Origin: Campylobacter concisus | GTDB taxonomy: Bacteria; Campylobacterota; Campylobacteria; Campylobacterales; Campylobacteraceae | Reading direction: 5' to 3' | Assembly: GCF_003048595.2 (NCBI RefSeq) | Contig: NZ_CP049270.1 | Span: 1,674,001 to 1,738,000 of the forward strand | Length of the DNA: 64,000 nt | Shown here: positions 53,129 to 63,175 of the stretch, piece after piece | Numbering within the stretch: the first letter of the stretch is position 1 | Layout of the letters: each line of letters opens with the position of its first letter | Notes under the pieces: generated by a model | Database searches by the model: none | Told to the model about the DNA's origin: nothing | The model's input: only the letters and a program-made list of their open reading frames with translations | Made by a program: the position numbers and the translations under genes

Positions 53129-53163
53129 ACCAAACCAACGCCCCCTTAAATTTCATATACAAT
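53129..53163 (+). promoter_or_regulatory. putative late promoter, copy 2
   Basis: ACCAAACCA (53129-53137), 20 bases, TACAAT (53158-53163), before the tape measure gene. Same element and spacing as 46581-46615. It would restart late transcription after the cargo block. Confidence 0.5.
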
Positions 53164-53191
53164 TTGCCCTAGATTAAAAAAGGGGCGAATT

Positions 53192-55579
53192 ATGACCGAA
53201 GTTGCTAGCTTGATCGTTAGCGCTAAATTTGAGGGGGCGGACAAGCTAAAAAGCGATTTAAATAGCATAGGAAACGAAGCGAAAAAAGCCGAGAACGCGG
53301 CGGCACAGCTGTCGGGTGCATTTACCACGTTAAAAACTGCTATGGCGGCAGTCGCCGGCTCTATGATAGTGCGCGAATTTGTGCAAATTTCGGACGAAAT
53401 GAGCTTGATGAACTCGCGCCTAAAAAAGGCGACGGACTCAATGGCAGAGTTTACGGCGCAGCAAAAAGCTATGCACGCTATCGCCAGAGACACTCACGCC
53501 GATATAAAAGACACTACCGACCTATACGTTAAATTAGCGCCCGCCTTAAAAGACCTAGGTAGAAATACCGACGAAATAAATAAAGTTACTTCAAGTTTTA
53601 CCAAGGCTTTGCAGTTAGGCGGAGCAAGCGCAGAGGAAAGCGCAGCCGCGATAAAACAATTCGGTCAAGCTATGGGCAGCGGCGCGTTAAAAGGCGACGA
53701 GTTTAACTCTATCGCCGAAGCGTCGCCGACTCTTATGAGATATTTTGCCGACGGTTTAGGCGTGCCTATCGGAAAATTAAAAGAGCTTGCCAGCCAAGGC
53801 AAACTAACCGCTGAAGCAGTATCGGGCGCGCTTTTAAAAATGTATGACCAGATTAGTAAGGATGCCGCCCAAATGCCCGTAACCGTCGGCAAGGCATTTA
53901 CTGACATAAAGACTGAAATGTCACTTTTGGTGGCAGAGTTTAACGAAGCCGCGGGCGCGACGGGCGGGATGAGCCAAGGGCTAGAAACCTTAGCCGACTG
54001 GATAAAAGATAATCGCAGCGACATTGTAGAATTCGGGCTTGACGTATATCGCAGCTTCCAACTTATGGGCACGGCGGTCATTTGGTTAGGGCTTGCTGTG
54101 GATAACGTATTCACGGCAATTCCCACCGCAATAACTTTGGCTATCGACACGGCTACCACCACGCTATCTAACGGGCTAAATTCTATGATTACCGAAGCAG
54201 AGGAAGCGTATAACTCGATAGCTTCCCTATGGGGCGGCGAGACTAGATTTGAGCGCATAGATATTTCTACCAATATATCTGACGGACTTATGAAGCACCG
54301 CAAAGAGTTAGATGAGCAAATCAGCCTAACCCAAGACGCAATGAAAGGGCTACTAAAAGACATAGCCGAGGATACTATGGCAAGCGCCGCGCCGAAAATA
54401 AACGAAAAATTCGAGGGGATTAGGCAGAGCGTCAAAAATACGGGCACGCAAGCGACCAAAACGAAAGAGCAAATAAGCGCCCTAAACAGAGCGCTTTTAG
54501 AGATAGCCCAAAGCGGAATGAGCGAAATCGAAAAAAAAAGAGATAACGTTGCAAGGAAAGCTCAAGAGTGGACGGCGCTCGGCGTAAGTCCGGATAAAAT
54601 CGCGGAATATAGAAAAAACGAACTAGCAAAAATAGACGCCGAAGAGACGAAAAATAAGCTGGCGGAGCAAGAAAAAACCAAGCAAGAACAAATTAAGGCC
54701 ACTAACGAATATTTGAAACTAAAAGACCGCGAATTTAATTTAGCTAAACGCCAAACGGAGCTAATAAGCGACGAAACGGCTAGGCGTATACGTCTAGTGG
54801 AGATAGAGCATAGCCACGCTGCGGAGCAATATACGGCTATGCTAAAAAAAGGCGAGATTACTGAAAATTACTACGCCCGCGCCATGGCATCAGAGGAACA
54901 GCTTTATCAAAAGCAGATGTTTGACGCTTCAAGCTGGGGGCAGATTATGCACAGTGGCTTAAATAGCCTTGAAAGCGCTATGGGTAATTTCTTTGATTAT
55001 TCGTCCGATCGCTTTATGAAATTCGGCGATTTAGCGCAGGATATTTTAGGGCAAATTTATAGGCAAATAGTAAGGATGATGATAATCCAGCCGTTAATCA
55101 ATTCGGTTACGAGTATGTTACCTGGAATGTCTGGAGAGGCTACTCCAAAGCATCAGGCTTTGCCTGCTGGAGGATTTGCAAGTGTATTAAATGCTACTCC
55201 AGCGGCACAAGGCGGCGTATTTAATAGCCCCGATCTGCATAGCTACGCTAATTCCATTGTAAGCAAACCGACCTTTTTTAAATTCGCTAAAGGCGGCATT
55301 CCAGACATTGGCGTAATGGGTGAGAAAAACGGCGGCAGCCCAGAGGCTATTATGCCGCTAACCAGGGCGAGTAACGGCGATTTGGGTGTAAAGGCGCAGG
55401 TTTCATCATCGTTAAATAACGTAAAAGTGGAAGTGATAAACCAAACTAGCGAGGACGTAAAGGTATCTAACGCCGCGATAAGGCGAAACGACGGCGAATG
55501 GGTCATATCTTTAGTTTTAAACGGCGTGAGTAAAAACGTCTTAGGCTCGCGCGAAACTTTAAGGGGGTTATTAGCGTGA
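53192..55579 (+). CDS. tape measure protein
   Basis: A 795-residue protein. The N-terminal tape-measure domain (about 60-240: QALQLGGASAEESAAAIKQF, GDEFNSIAEASPTLMRYFAD) is followed by hydrophobic helices (290-330), coiled coil, and a C-terminal Gly-rich part (KGGIPDIGVMGEKNGGSPEA). It sets tail length and is a likely injection channel component. It starts after the cargo block. Confidence 0.93.
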   Translation: MTEVASLIVSAKFEGADKLKSDLNSIGNEAKKAENAAAQLSGAFTTLKTAMAAVAGSMIVREFVQISDEMSLMNSRLKKATDSMAEFTAQQKAMHAIARDTHADIKDTTDLYVKLAPALKDLGRNTDEINKVTSSFTKALQLGGASAEESAAAIKQFGQAMGSGALKGDEFNSIAEASPTLMRYFADGLGVPIGKLKELASQGKLTAEAVSGALLKMYDQISKDAAQMPVTVGKAFTDIKTEMSLLVAEFNEAAGATGGMSQGLETLADWIKDNRSDIVEFGLDVYRSFQLMGTAVIWLGLAVDNVFTAIPTAITLAIDTATTTLSNGLNSMITEAEEAYNSIASLWGGETRFERIDISTNISDGLMKHRKELDEQISLTQDAMKGLLKDIAEDTMASAAPKINEKFEGIRQSVKNTGTQATKTKEQISALNRALLEIAQSGMSEIEKKRDNVARKAQEWTALGVSPDKIAEYRKNELAKIDAEETKNKLAEQEKTKQEQIKATNEYLKLKDREFNLAKRQTELISDETARRIRLVEIEHSHAAEQYTAMLKKGEITENYYARAMASEEQLYQKQMFDASSWGQIMHSGLNSLESAMGNFFDYSSDRFMKFGDLAQDILGQIYRQIVRMMIIQPLINSVTSMLPGMSGEATPKHQALPAGGFASVLNATPAAQGGVFNSPDLHSYANSIVSKPTFFKFAKGGIPDIGVMGEKNGGSPEAIMPLTRASNGDLGVKAQVSSSLNNVKVEVINQTSEDVKVSNAAIRRNDGEWVISLVLNGVSKNVLGSRETLRGLLA

Positions 55580-55911
55580 ATACTTATCCTAGTTATCCAC
55601 CAGTAGTTGTTGGTTCATCTAGAACCTTACGTAATCCTACGCACAGAAGCTCAAGCGAGGGCGGTTATACGATAACGCGTAAAAAATGGACTAAGCCTAA
55701 AAGCTCGTATAGTTTAAATTACCCCGCCCTAAACGCGGAGCAGTTCAAAATTTTAAGAGATTTTTTCGTAGAAAATCAAGGGCAGGCTTTTAAATTTCGT
55801 TATCCGCTGGAGGACGAAACTAAAATTTGCGTATTTTCTATGGACGATTTAAAAGCCGACGACAATATGCAAAACCACTGCGCAGTAAAAGTGGAGATAG
55901 TAGAGATATGA
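55576..55911 (+). CDS. minor tail protein (gpM-like)
   Basis: A 111-residue protein starting with GTG overlapping the tape measure stop (GTGA). YPALNAEQFKILRDFFVENQ is typical of gpM-like phage tail proteins at the distal tail. Confidence 0.78.
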   Translation: MNTYPSYPPVVVGSSRTLRNPTHRSSSEGGYTITRKKWTKPKSSYSLNYPALNAEQFKILRDFFVENQGQAFKFRYPLEDETKICVFSMDDLKADDNMQNHCAVKVEIVEI

Positions 55912-56519
55912 AACTAAGTACGATAAAAGATTTAAACGCCTTAGCTACCGACAGCATCTTACTGGTTGGACTTGAAATTTTTATCCCCGAAACGCCTACG
56001 GTACGCATAATAAACAATAGCGAGAATATAACCTTTAGAGGCGAGGAATTCGTAGCATTTCCTTTTAGTATAGGCGAAATCCAAACAGCCAAAGGTGAGA
56101 TACCGCAGTTTAATCTAAGTATCGACAACACTAGCCGAGCTATGCAAAATTATATAAACTCTTACGATAATTATTTAAAAACGCGCGGCGCGGAAAACTC
56201 TACTATTAAAGCCAAAATTTACGTGATTAATACAAAAGATTTAAGCGAGCCGGTGCTTGAGGAGTTTTTCGAGCTTACCGACTTTAGCTCCGATAGTAAG
56301 GCCGTAACCTTTAATTTGGGCGCGGGCAATCTCTTTAATATGAGCTATCCGCCGCGCAAGATGTATAAGGATTATTGCGTATTTAAATTTAAAGGCGAGG
56401 AGTGCGGATATAACGGATTAGAAACTCGTTGCGATAAAACCTTGGCTAGCTGCAGGGCTAAGAATAATTCGGCGCGCTTCGGCGGATTCTTGGGAATTGC
56501 GGGCGGGTATAAGAAATGA
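55908..56519 (+). CDS. minor tail protein L, probable iron-sulfur protein
   Basis: A 203-residue protein from the ATG at 55908. The C-terminal part contains four cysteines in the gpL arrangement (DYCVFKFKGEECGYNGLETR, then CDKTLASCRAKNN), the ligands of a [4Fe-4S] cluster in lambda gpL. It joins the tail tip complex. Confidence 0.82.
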   Translation: MKLSTIKDLNALATDSILLVGLEIFIPETPTVRIINNSENITFRGEEFVAFPFSIGEIQTAKGEIPQFNLSIDNTSRAMQNYINSYDNYLKTRGAENSTIKAKIYVINTKDLSEPVLEEFFELTDFSSDSKAVTFNLGAGNLFNMSYPPRKMYKDYCVFKFKGEECGYNGLETRCDKTLASCRAKNNSARFGGFLGIAGGYKK

Positions 56520-56878
56520 CGATAAGGGATTTAATAGGCGCTCCGTTTGAGGAAATGGACTGCTTTGCTTTGGTGAGAAAGTGCTACGAGATAGAGCGCG
56601 GCGTAATCATACCGCCTGCGCGCGCTCCGCACGATAGAGCTAAACTCGTATTTAGCGAATTTCTAGACGAAATTTCGAAAAACTGGCATAGAGTAGAAAA
56701 GCGCAAAGGCGTCTGCGTAGCTTTGCGTTACGACATAAATCACCCTAAAATAGTAACGCATTTCGGATATTTAATCGACGAAGAGCATATTTTACATACC
56801 ACGTCGCAAACGGGCGCTATCGTAGAACGGCTAGCTAATTACGAAAAGTTGATAGAGGGCTATTATGACCGAAAATAA
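56516..56878 (+). CDS. NlpC/P60 tail-tip peptidase (gpK-like)
   Basis: A 120-residue protein with catalytic Cys16 (EEMDCFALVRK) and His82 (VTHFGYLID). It corresponds to the NlpC/P60 part of gpK, without the Mov34 metalloprotease domain. It probably opens peptidoglycan during infection. Confidence 0.82.
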   Translation: MTIRDLIGAPFEEMDCFALVRKCYEIERGVIIPPARAPHDRAKLVFSEFLDEISKNWHRVEKRKGVCVALRYDINHPKIVTHFGYLIDEEHILHTTSQTGAIVERLANYEKLIEGYYDRK

Positions 56879-59800
56879 AATAATAACCTACAATAACGTT
56901 TTGAATCCCTTAGATAGAACGATACTAGCTAGCGGAGAGTATAAAAATATCGACGAAATCCTAAAAGAATTAAAATACGATAACGAAATTTACGATCTCG
57001 TAATTTCTAAAAATAGCGTTATACAAAGCGGCTTTTTCGAGCTTGAAAACGGCGACGTAGTAAATATCGCTATTGTGCCTAAAGGCGGAGGCGGAGGCGG
57101 AGGCGGTAAAAAGATTCTAGGCATCGTGGCTTCTATCGCTATCGCTATCGCTGCACCTTATGCGGCTGCGGGCATATTAGGAACCACCGTAGAGGCGCTA
57201 GGCTTCGGCGGTAGTATGTTGGCTGCCGGTATCGCTGTGGCTGGCAATTTGCTATTAAGTGCTATTATGCCTAAACCATCTATGCCTGGTTTTGATAGAA
57301 TGGATTTTAAAAACTCCAATACCTACGGCTGGAATAAGCCTGCCAACCAAGCTATGCAGGCTCAAGTAGTGCCTAAAGTTTTTGGGACACATAAAATAAC
57401 TCCGCCGTTAATCGCTTCGCATATAATTAGCGATGGCGATAAGCAATATTTTAATGGTCTTTATGCGCTAAACGACGGTGAGATTAAAGATATACGAGAG
57501 ATTAAGATAAATGACGAGCCGATAGAGAATTTTAAAGGCGTAACTTATGAGATTAGAAACGGGCTTAATAACCAAAATATAATCTCTAATTTTAACGATA
57601 CTAGCTACGATAAGAACATAGGCAAAAAGCTAAACCCCGATTTATCTTACTCTTTAGCGCAAACGGACGGTAATTTCGTAACGAGCCTATCCGTAACTCT
57701 AGTTTTCCCGCGCGGGCTTTATTACGCTAACGATAAAGGCGGACTTGACGGATACTCGGTAAACGTGAGAGTAGAATACTCCGCCGACGGCGAAAACTGG
57801 ACGCCGATAACGGGCGTTTCCTATACGGTAGTAACCGCCGCGCAGACTTCTACGTTTAGGCGAGTTTTTAAGGCGGATAATTTACCGCCTAATAAATATA
57901 ACATTAGGGCTAAATTTGAAACCGCGCCCAATACCGGCAGCCGTTACGCAAGCGATTGTTATTTGGAATATGTAACCGAAACCGTAAGCGACGATTTTAT
58001 TTATCCTAAAACCGCGCTTCTAGCTATTAGGGCGTTAGCGACCGATCAGCTAAACGGCGGAGCGCCTAGGATTAGCGCGGTCGTAACGGCTAATAGCGAT
58101 AATCCCTCTCATATCTGCCGTAAAATTTTAGAAGATAGCGGCGTGGAGAGTTCGCGCATAATGCCTAGTTTTAACGAATGGGCTAATTTTTGCGAAAAAA
58201 AGAGCTTAAAATGCAATATCGTATTCGATAGCGAATTAAGCGTTAGAAAAGCGCTCGATACCGTTAGCTTACTAGGCCGTGCGTCCGTGCTTCAAGCAGG
58301 TTCTAAATTCGACGTAATAATAGAAAAAGCGGGGCTAATTCCCGCTCAAAGCTTTTTGTTCGGTATGGGAAATATACTAAGCGATACGTTTAAGCAAAAT
58401 TTCCTTCCTTTGGTAGATAGGGCGAATTTTATCGAGATAACTTATTACGATAAAAATAAAGATTACGAGCCTTCCGTCGTTTCGGTCGGACAAATAGCCG
58501 CCGATAATTCGCGCGTAAGCAATAAAAGCTCCGTTACGCTGGTAGGCTGCACGGACGAGGCGCAGGCTAGAGCTTACGGACGCTTTACTTTAAATTGCAA
58601 CCGCTATTTAACCGAAACGATAGAATTTGAAGCCGACAAAGATAGTTTAGTTTGCAGATACGGCGATATTATCAAAGTTAGCCACGATACACCTCAATAC
58701 GGCTTTAGCGGTAGATTACTAGAAGATAGCGGCGCGGATTTTGTTATTTTAGATAGAGATTTAGATACCGTAGGCGGCGTAAAATACGCTATTCAAATCA
58801 AAAACGACGTAAACGAGATCAAAGAGTTCGAGATTTTAGAAATCCTAGCTCCGAATAAACTAAGGCTGAATTTAAACGGAAGCGTCTTTAAAAAATACGA
58901 CAACTACGCATTCGGCGAGATTAATAAGGCTTCTAAATTATACCGAATTTTAAAGATAGCTACTTCGGGCGAATTTACGCGCCATATTACGGCGATAGAA
59001 TACAACGAGGATATTTACGACGATAGGGAAAATATAAGCGTTACGGATTATTCGTCGCTGGGCGTGCGGAATCTAAGAATAAGCGAATATTTAAAATACG
59101 ATACGGCCAAAAATATAAAAACTATGCTGGCTCTAGCTTGGAGTGGCGATTCGCTGTTTTATTTCGTAACTTACAAAAGCGCTAGCGAAGAACGAACAAT
59201 AAGGGTCTTTAATAGCGCGTTCGAGTTTGAAGCCAAAGAGGGCGAAACCTACAAAATAACGGTAAAAGACGGCGTGGGCAATAGCACAAGTAAAACTTAT
59301 AACGTTTTAGGCAAGCTTTACCCGCCGGGGCCGGTAGAGAATCTAAAAGCGGTCGAGCTAATGGATGATTGGGCGTTAAGCTGGAGTTACGACGATAGTC
59401 CTTTAGATTTTAAAGAGTTTCACATTTATAAAGACGGCGTATTTTTGGAAACTACACAAGCCTTAAATTTTGTGACGCCTATAACAGGCATTTCCGTCAT
59501 TTATGATATTTATGTCGTAGATACTAGCGGCGTAAAAAGCGCCGTTTCTAGCGTCACGGCTATTGCGGCCGGCCTAGAAAACGTAAATAGCGTAAATACG
59601 TTTTATGAAAACGACGCTTTAAATATAGTTTGGGGAGAGATAAATAGCCTCGATAGAAAAATAGGCTACGAAATAAGACGGGGCGAGGTTTGGGATAATA
59701 GCCAACTAATAGCTGTTACGAGCGATACTAGCGCTAGAATATTTAATAGCGGGACATATCAGATCGCGGCATTTTACGTGACTAACGGCGGGGCTAAAAT

Positions 59801-60590
59801 AATGAGTGCGATGCCTACGACGTTTATTGTGGACGAAGCAAATACGCTAGAAAAAAATGTAATATTTAAGAGTGTAGAACATAAAATTTGGATCGGAGCA
59901 AAAAAAGGCGCGGCGAATTCAGACGGCGAATTGACATTGGACGGGCTCGGACTGTTCGACGATACGCTAAACGTAGACAATGCGCCGTCGTTTGACGCTC
60001 CTTTTGGATTTACTTCGAGAGGAATTTACGATAGCGCGAATGTTTGCACCCTTGACGCGCCAGCGTCTTGCAAGATAACTTCCAACCTAAAATACAGTGG
60101 GTTAAACATCCTAAATGATTTCGATACCGCGCCTAGCGTGGACGACTTAATAAATTTCGACGGCTTTAAAAACGAAGACATAAGTACCATAGAGCAAATC
60201 GCGTTAAGCATCGACGGCGCGAATTTTAGCGAATACAAAACATTTAGAAGCGGCGTTAGCTATCTAGCTAAGGCGTTTAAAATGCGCCTAGTTTTAAGTA
60301 GCAAAAATATTTTTAGCTCGCCTACGGTTAGCGAATATTCTTATGAAATAGATGTGCCCGACAAATTCGAAAGCGGGAGTGCGAAAAGTGCAGCAAGCGG
60401 CGGGGTTAACATTGCCTACAAAACCATTTTTAGCACGGCTCCCAAAGTCCAAATCACGATATTAAACGCGATCGCTGGGGACGACGCTATTTTATTAAAC
60501 CAAACCAAAGGAGGATTTATGATAAAAATCATAGACAAGAACGGGATCGCAGCAGAGCGAGAATTTAATTATTTTGTAAAAGGATATTAA
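56865..60590 (+). CDS. tail tip host-specificity protein J
   Basis: A 1241-residue protein. The N-terminal region has a glycine run (GGGGGGGKK at about 74-82) and hydrophobic helices, then a lambda-J-like tail tip scaffold (NKPANQAMQAQVVPKVFGTH, LYALNDGEIKDIREIKIND). Fibronectin type III-like repeats occupy about 760-950. It binds the host receptor and closes the tail. Its length fits gpJ. Confidence 0.92.
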   Translation: MTENKIITYNNVLNPLDRTILASGEYKNIDEILKELKYDNEIYDLVISKNSVIQSGFFELENGDVVNIAIVPKGGGGGGGGKKILGIVASIAIAIAAPYAAAGILGTTVEALGFGGSMLAAGIAVAGNLLLSAIMPKPSMPGFDRMDFKNSNTYGWNKPANQAMQAQVVPKVFGTHKITPPLIASHIISDGDKQYFNGLYALNDGEIKDIREIKINDEPIENFKGVTYEIRNGLNNQNIISNFNDTSYDKNIGKKLNPDLSYSLAQTDGNFVTSLSVTLVFPRGLYYANDKGGLDGYSVNVRVEYSADGENWTPITGVSYTVVTAAQTSTFRRVFKADNLPPNKYNIRAKFETAPNTGSRYASDCYLEYVTETVSDDFIYPKTALLAIRALATDQLNGGAPRISAVVTANSDNPSHICRKILEDSGVESSRIMPSFNEWANFCEKKSLKCNIVFDSELSVRKALDTVSLLGRASVLQAGSKFDVIIEKAGLIPAQSFLFGMGNILSDTFKQNFLPLVDRANFIEITYYDKNKDYEPSVVSVGQIAADNSRVSNKSSVTLVGCTDEAQARAYGRFTLNCNRYLTETIEFEADKDSLVCRYGDIIKVSHDTPQYGFSGRLLEDSGADFVILDRDLDTVGGVKYAIQIKNDVNEIKEFEILEILAPNKLRLNLNGSVFKKYDNYAFGEINKASKLYRILKIATSGEFTRHITAIEYNEDIYDDRENISVTDYSSLGVRNLRISEYLKYDTAKNIKTMLALAWSGDSLFYFVTYKSASEERTIRVFNSAFEFEAKEGETYKITVKDGVGNSTSKTYNVLGKLYPPGPVENLKAVELMDDWALSWSYDDSPLDFKEFHIYKDGVFLETTQALNFVTPITGISVIYDIYVVDTSGVKSAVSSVTAIAAGLENVNSVNTFYENDALNIVWGEINSLDRKIGYEIRRGEVWDNSQLIAVTSDTSARIFNSGTYQIAAFYVTNGGAKIMSAMPTTFIVDEANTLEKNVIFKSVEHKIWIGAKKGAANSDGELTLDGLGLFDDTLNVDNAPSFDAPFGFTSRGIYDSANVCTLDAPASCKITSNLKYSGLNILNDFDTAPSVDDLINFDGFKNEDISTIEQIALSIDGANFSEYKTFRSGVSYLAKAFKMRLVLSSKNIFSSPTVSEYSYEIDVPDKFESGSAKSAASGGVNIAYKTIFSTAPKVQITILNAIAGDDAILLNQTKGGFMIKIIDKNGIAAEREFNYFVKGY

Positions 60591-60591
60591 A

Positions 60592-61539
60592 ATGGCGATA
60601 GACATCAAAAACGGCACGGGGCGAGAAGTAAGAGAGAGGATAATTAAGGCTTTTAACGATTTAGACACCGCAAAACTCGACAAAACCCAAGCCGATGAAA
60701 AATTCCTAAAAATTGGTGACTATGGCTTAGGCGGACTAGATAATATGCCTGTTTTGCAAAACATTGATGATACCACTACTCCTACTGGCTTTTATCGTGC
60801 AGTCGAAAATCAAACCTCTGGCACATTTCCAAAGCCTTACGGCGGCTCGAAACACGCTCACGTTCTTGTAGAGCGCGTAGATGCAAACTGGATCAAACAG
60901 ACAATAGTTCAAATATCTCAGGACGGAACAAAACCGATATTTTATCGCACGAATAATCGCGACCGTGGCTGGCATCCATGGAAAGAGGTAGTTACTGCCG
61001 ATGGATATAATATTGACATACTAAAAGAGGCGACATCTAATTCTTCCAGCAATACTTTAGTAAAGCGTGATGTAAACGGAGACTTTGTAGGAAGATGGAT
61101 AACGGCAGATCATTTTCTAATGAGAACAGAGGCTCAAGACAAAAATCTTGATGCAAATAGCGAGATATGTTTTCGAAATGCACAAGCAAGCAAAAATAGT
61201 CCGTCTCACATGAGATTTGCAACGCTAGCAAAGTTCAAGGAGGCACTAGGACTTTCAAGAGGCAGTGTGGGTGCAAGTGGCTGGGTTGGGCTGCCAACGG
61301 GGCTTATACTCCAATGGGGGCAAATTCAAAATCTAGGCGTAGGCGAAGAAAGAGAGATAATGTTCCCTATAGTTTTTCCAAACTGGACGCTATCGGTAGT
61401 GGCAACGCCTGGACTGCCAAGTCCGAACAACGGTATCTATTCTGTGCATATTAATGGATTTTTCAAGGAAAAATTCACTATTCAAAATACCGATACAGAT
61501 AGTGCATATCCTGCATACTGGATTGCAATAGGACATTAA
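60592..61539 (+). CDS. tail fibre protein
   Basis: A 315-residue protein. The middle (TGFYRAVENQTSGTFPKPYG, GWHPWKEVVTADGYN) and the C-terminal GLPTGLILQWGQIQNLGVGE are standard tail fibre motifs with a gp53-like end. It probably forms trimeric fibres on the tip. Confidence 0.85.
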   Translation: MAIDIKNGTGREVRERIIKAFNDLDTAKLDKTQADEKFLKIGDYGLGGLDNMPVLQNIDDTTTPTGFYRAVENQTSGTFPKPYGGSKHAHVLVERVDANWIKQTIVQISQDGTKPIFYRTNNRDRGWHPWKEVVTADGYNIDILKEATSNSSSNTLVKRDVNGDFVGRWITADHFLMRTEAQDKNLDANSEICFRNAQASKNSPSHMRFATLAKFKEALGLSRGSVGASGWVGLPTGLILQWGQIQNLGVGEEREIMFPIVFPNWTLSVVATPGLPSPNNGIYSVHINGFFKEKFTIQNTDTDSAYPAYWIAIGH

Positions 61540-61550
61540 AAGGAGAAACT

Positions 61551-61889
61551 ATGAAATATGCCCATTACGATGAAAAAGAAAAAACGCTGCTAGGATACTA
61601 CGATGATGAAATCCACGATACTATCCCAACGCCTAATATTGAAATCTCGGACGAGGACTGGCTAAGAGCTCTAAACGAAAATGCAAATAGCGTAGATACA
61701 AAAAATAAAAAACTAGTCAGGATAGAAACGGAACCAAAGCGAGATGAACTAGCTGAGCTTGAAAAGCAGATAAGAGAATGCGAAGATGATATAAAGCATG
61801 CTCTTATCATTGGCAACAACGCCGTGCTAGAGAGCTTAAGGGCGGAGTTAAAAGAGCTAATAGTGCAAAGAGAGGAGCTAAAAAAATGA
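61551..61889 (+). CDS. tail fibre assembly-like protein
   Basis: A 112-residue protein. The N-terminus (MKYAHYDEKEKTLLGYYDDE) and the ISDEDWLRALNENAN segment resemble tail fibre assembly proteins; a C-terminal coiled coil follows. Position directly after the fibre supports a chaperone role. Confidence 0.65.
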   Translation: MKYAHYDEKEKTLLGYYDDEIHDTIPTPNIEISDEDWLRALNENANSVDTKNKKLVRIETEPKRDELAELEKQIRECEDDIKHALIIGNNAVLESLRAELKELIVQREELKK

Positions 61890-62035
61890 GAACAAGAGTA
61901 AAAAGATGCGAAGTGTGTGCGTCAAAGATAGACAAAGATGGTAACTGCACTTGGGAGGGTTGTCCTAAGTGCCCTAAGTATAAGGCAGAGGTGAAAGATG
62001 AGACTAAAACCGAAACAAAAACTACAAATTCTTAA
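61886..62035 (+). CDS. 49-residue zinc-ribbon-like small protein
   Basis: ATG overlaps the preceding stop (ATGA). The peptide carries five cysteines in RCEVCASKIDKDGNCTWEGC then PKCPK, suggesting a zinc ribbon. The end overlaps the next gene by 38 bases. Function unknown. Confidence 0.6.
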   Translation: MRTRVKRCEVCASKIDKDGNCTWEGCPKCPKYKAEVKDETKTETKTTNS

Positions 62036-62606
62036 AAATGTAGCCACCGAGCTACCGCTTGAGATAGTGCATTTTATCATCGTGCCTATCGCTCTGCTAG
62101 CTTGCGATGAAAAGAGCGAGCATCTGCCAAAGTGGGCTGCTTGGTTTGATGAGAACGACTATGGCATAAATGGCGATGATGGGTGGAGGAGATGTCACTT
62201 TAAAGAGCCAAAAAATAGAACCTACTTTGCAAGGCTTTGTTGGCTCTATCGTAACAGGATAGGAAACTTTAGCGCGAAGTATCTAGGCGTAAAGGTTGAA
62301 GATATAGATGCAAGCAGTGTAGAAAGTGTAGGCGATATTCTAGCTACAGAAAACAAAGGGGCAAAAAGCACCCAGTGTCTAGTGACTTGCAGACTTAAAG
62401 ATGGACGTGAGCGTTTTGGTTATTACAAAGAAATAAGATATGGCAAATCTAAGTTTTATTGCAGAATATATTTAGGCTGGAAGCTTATGGATATATGTGG
62501 GATGAATGAAGGGAACAAAAGCACATATCTTGAAGCAGATGATAAGAAAGTGCTAAAAAGCGTGTGGTGTGTAAATCCGTTTAAAAGGGTGCGAAATGAG
62601 CGATAA
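61998..62606 (+). CDS. conserved phage protein (DUF7338-like)
   Basis: A 202-residue protein. The N-terminal helix (ELPLEIVHFIIVPIALLACD) and WFDENDYGINGDDGWRRCHF with YRNRIGNFS are frequent in phage proteins located between tail and lysis genes. Role unknown; GAGG lies before the ATG. Confidence 0.7.
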   Translation: MRLKPKQKLQILKNVATELPLEIVHFIIVPIALLACDEKSEHLPKWAAWFDENDYGINGDDGWRRCHFKEPKNRTYFARLCWLYRNRIGNFSAKYLGVKVEDIDASSVESVGDILATENKGAKSTQCLVTCRLKDGRERFGYYKEIRYGKSKFYCRIYLGWKLMDICGMNEGNKSTYLEADDKKVLKSVWCVNPFKRVRNER

Positions 62607-62946
62607 ATTTTATATAGGGGCTATCTTGCTTTTAAGCTTTGTCGTTGGTGTGCTTTATTGGCTAAATAACAACGCAGCAGATAAGATTGATGAGCTAACA
62701 ACGAAACTGGCACTAAAAGAGGCAAGTAATGCCATAGTTGTTTCCAATTTGGAAACATGTAATGCCAAGATCGAGCTAGCAAACACAAGCCTAAAAGCGC
62801 TAAGTGTGCCAAAACAAGACGAAGCAAAAATAAAAGAGCGTGTTATAACTAGGGTTGAGCGTGTGGCAGTGCCTATCAAGGATGCAGCTTGTGAGGAAAA
62901 GCTAAATTTTTATGAAAGGCTATTAAATGAAGCTAATAATAAGTAG
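62596..62946 (+). CDS. i-spanin (Rz-like)
   Basis: A 116-residue protein with an N-terminal membrane helix (YIGAILLLSFVVGVLYWL) and a periplasmic coiled coil. The o-spanin starts within its 3' end in another frame. Together they fuse inner and outer membranes at lysis. Confidence 0.8.
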   Translation: MSDKFYIGAILLLSFVVGVLYWLNNNAADKIDELTTKLALKEASNAIVVSNLETCNAKIELANTSLKALSVPKQDEAKIKERVITRVERVAVPIKDAACEEKLNFYERLLNEANNK

Positions 62947-63175
62947 CCTAATAGTGACGTTTTTTATGGCTGGGTGCAGCTCAAAGCCTGAATTGATAGT
63001 AAAAACGCAATATCAAGACGTATATGTGCCTATTGCGTGCATAAAAGAGATGCCAGCAAAGCCAAAGTATAGTCCTGGTGATTTGCAAAGTGCTAAGGAG
63101 CTAATGGGCTATTTTCTCACGTGCGAAGAGCTTTTAAAAGGATGTGTAAATGGAAGCGATCATAAAAAAGACTAA
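62927..63175 (+). CDS. o-spanin (Rz1-like lipoprotein)
   Basis: An 82-residue lipoprotein with signal sequence and lipobox MAGC (Cys17). The first part is Pro/Tyr-rich (YQDVYVPIACIKEMPAKPKY). It overlaps the i-spanin by 20 bases in a different frame, the classic Rz/Rz1 layout. Confidence 0.82.
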   Translation: MKLIISSLIVTFFMAGCSSKPELIVKTQYQDVYVPIACIKEMPAKPKYSPGDLQSAKELMGYFLTCEELLKGCVNGSDHKKD

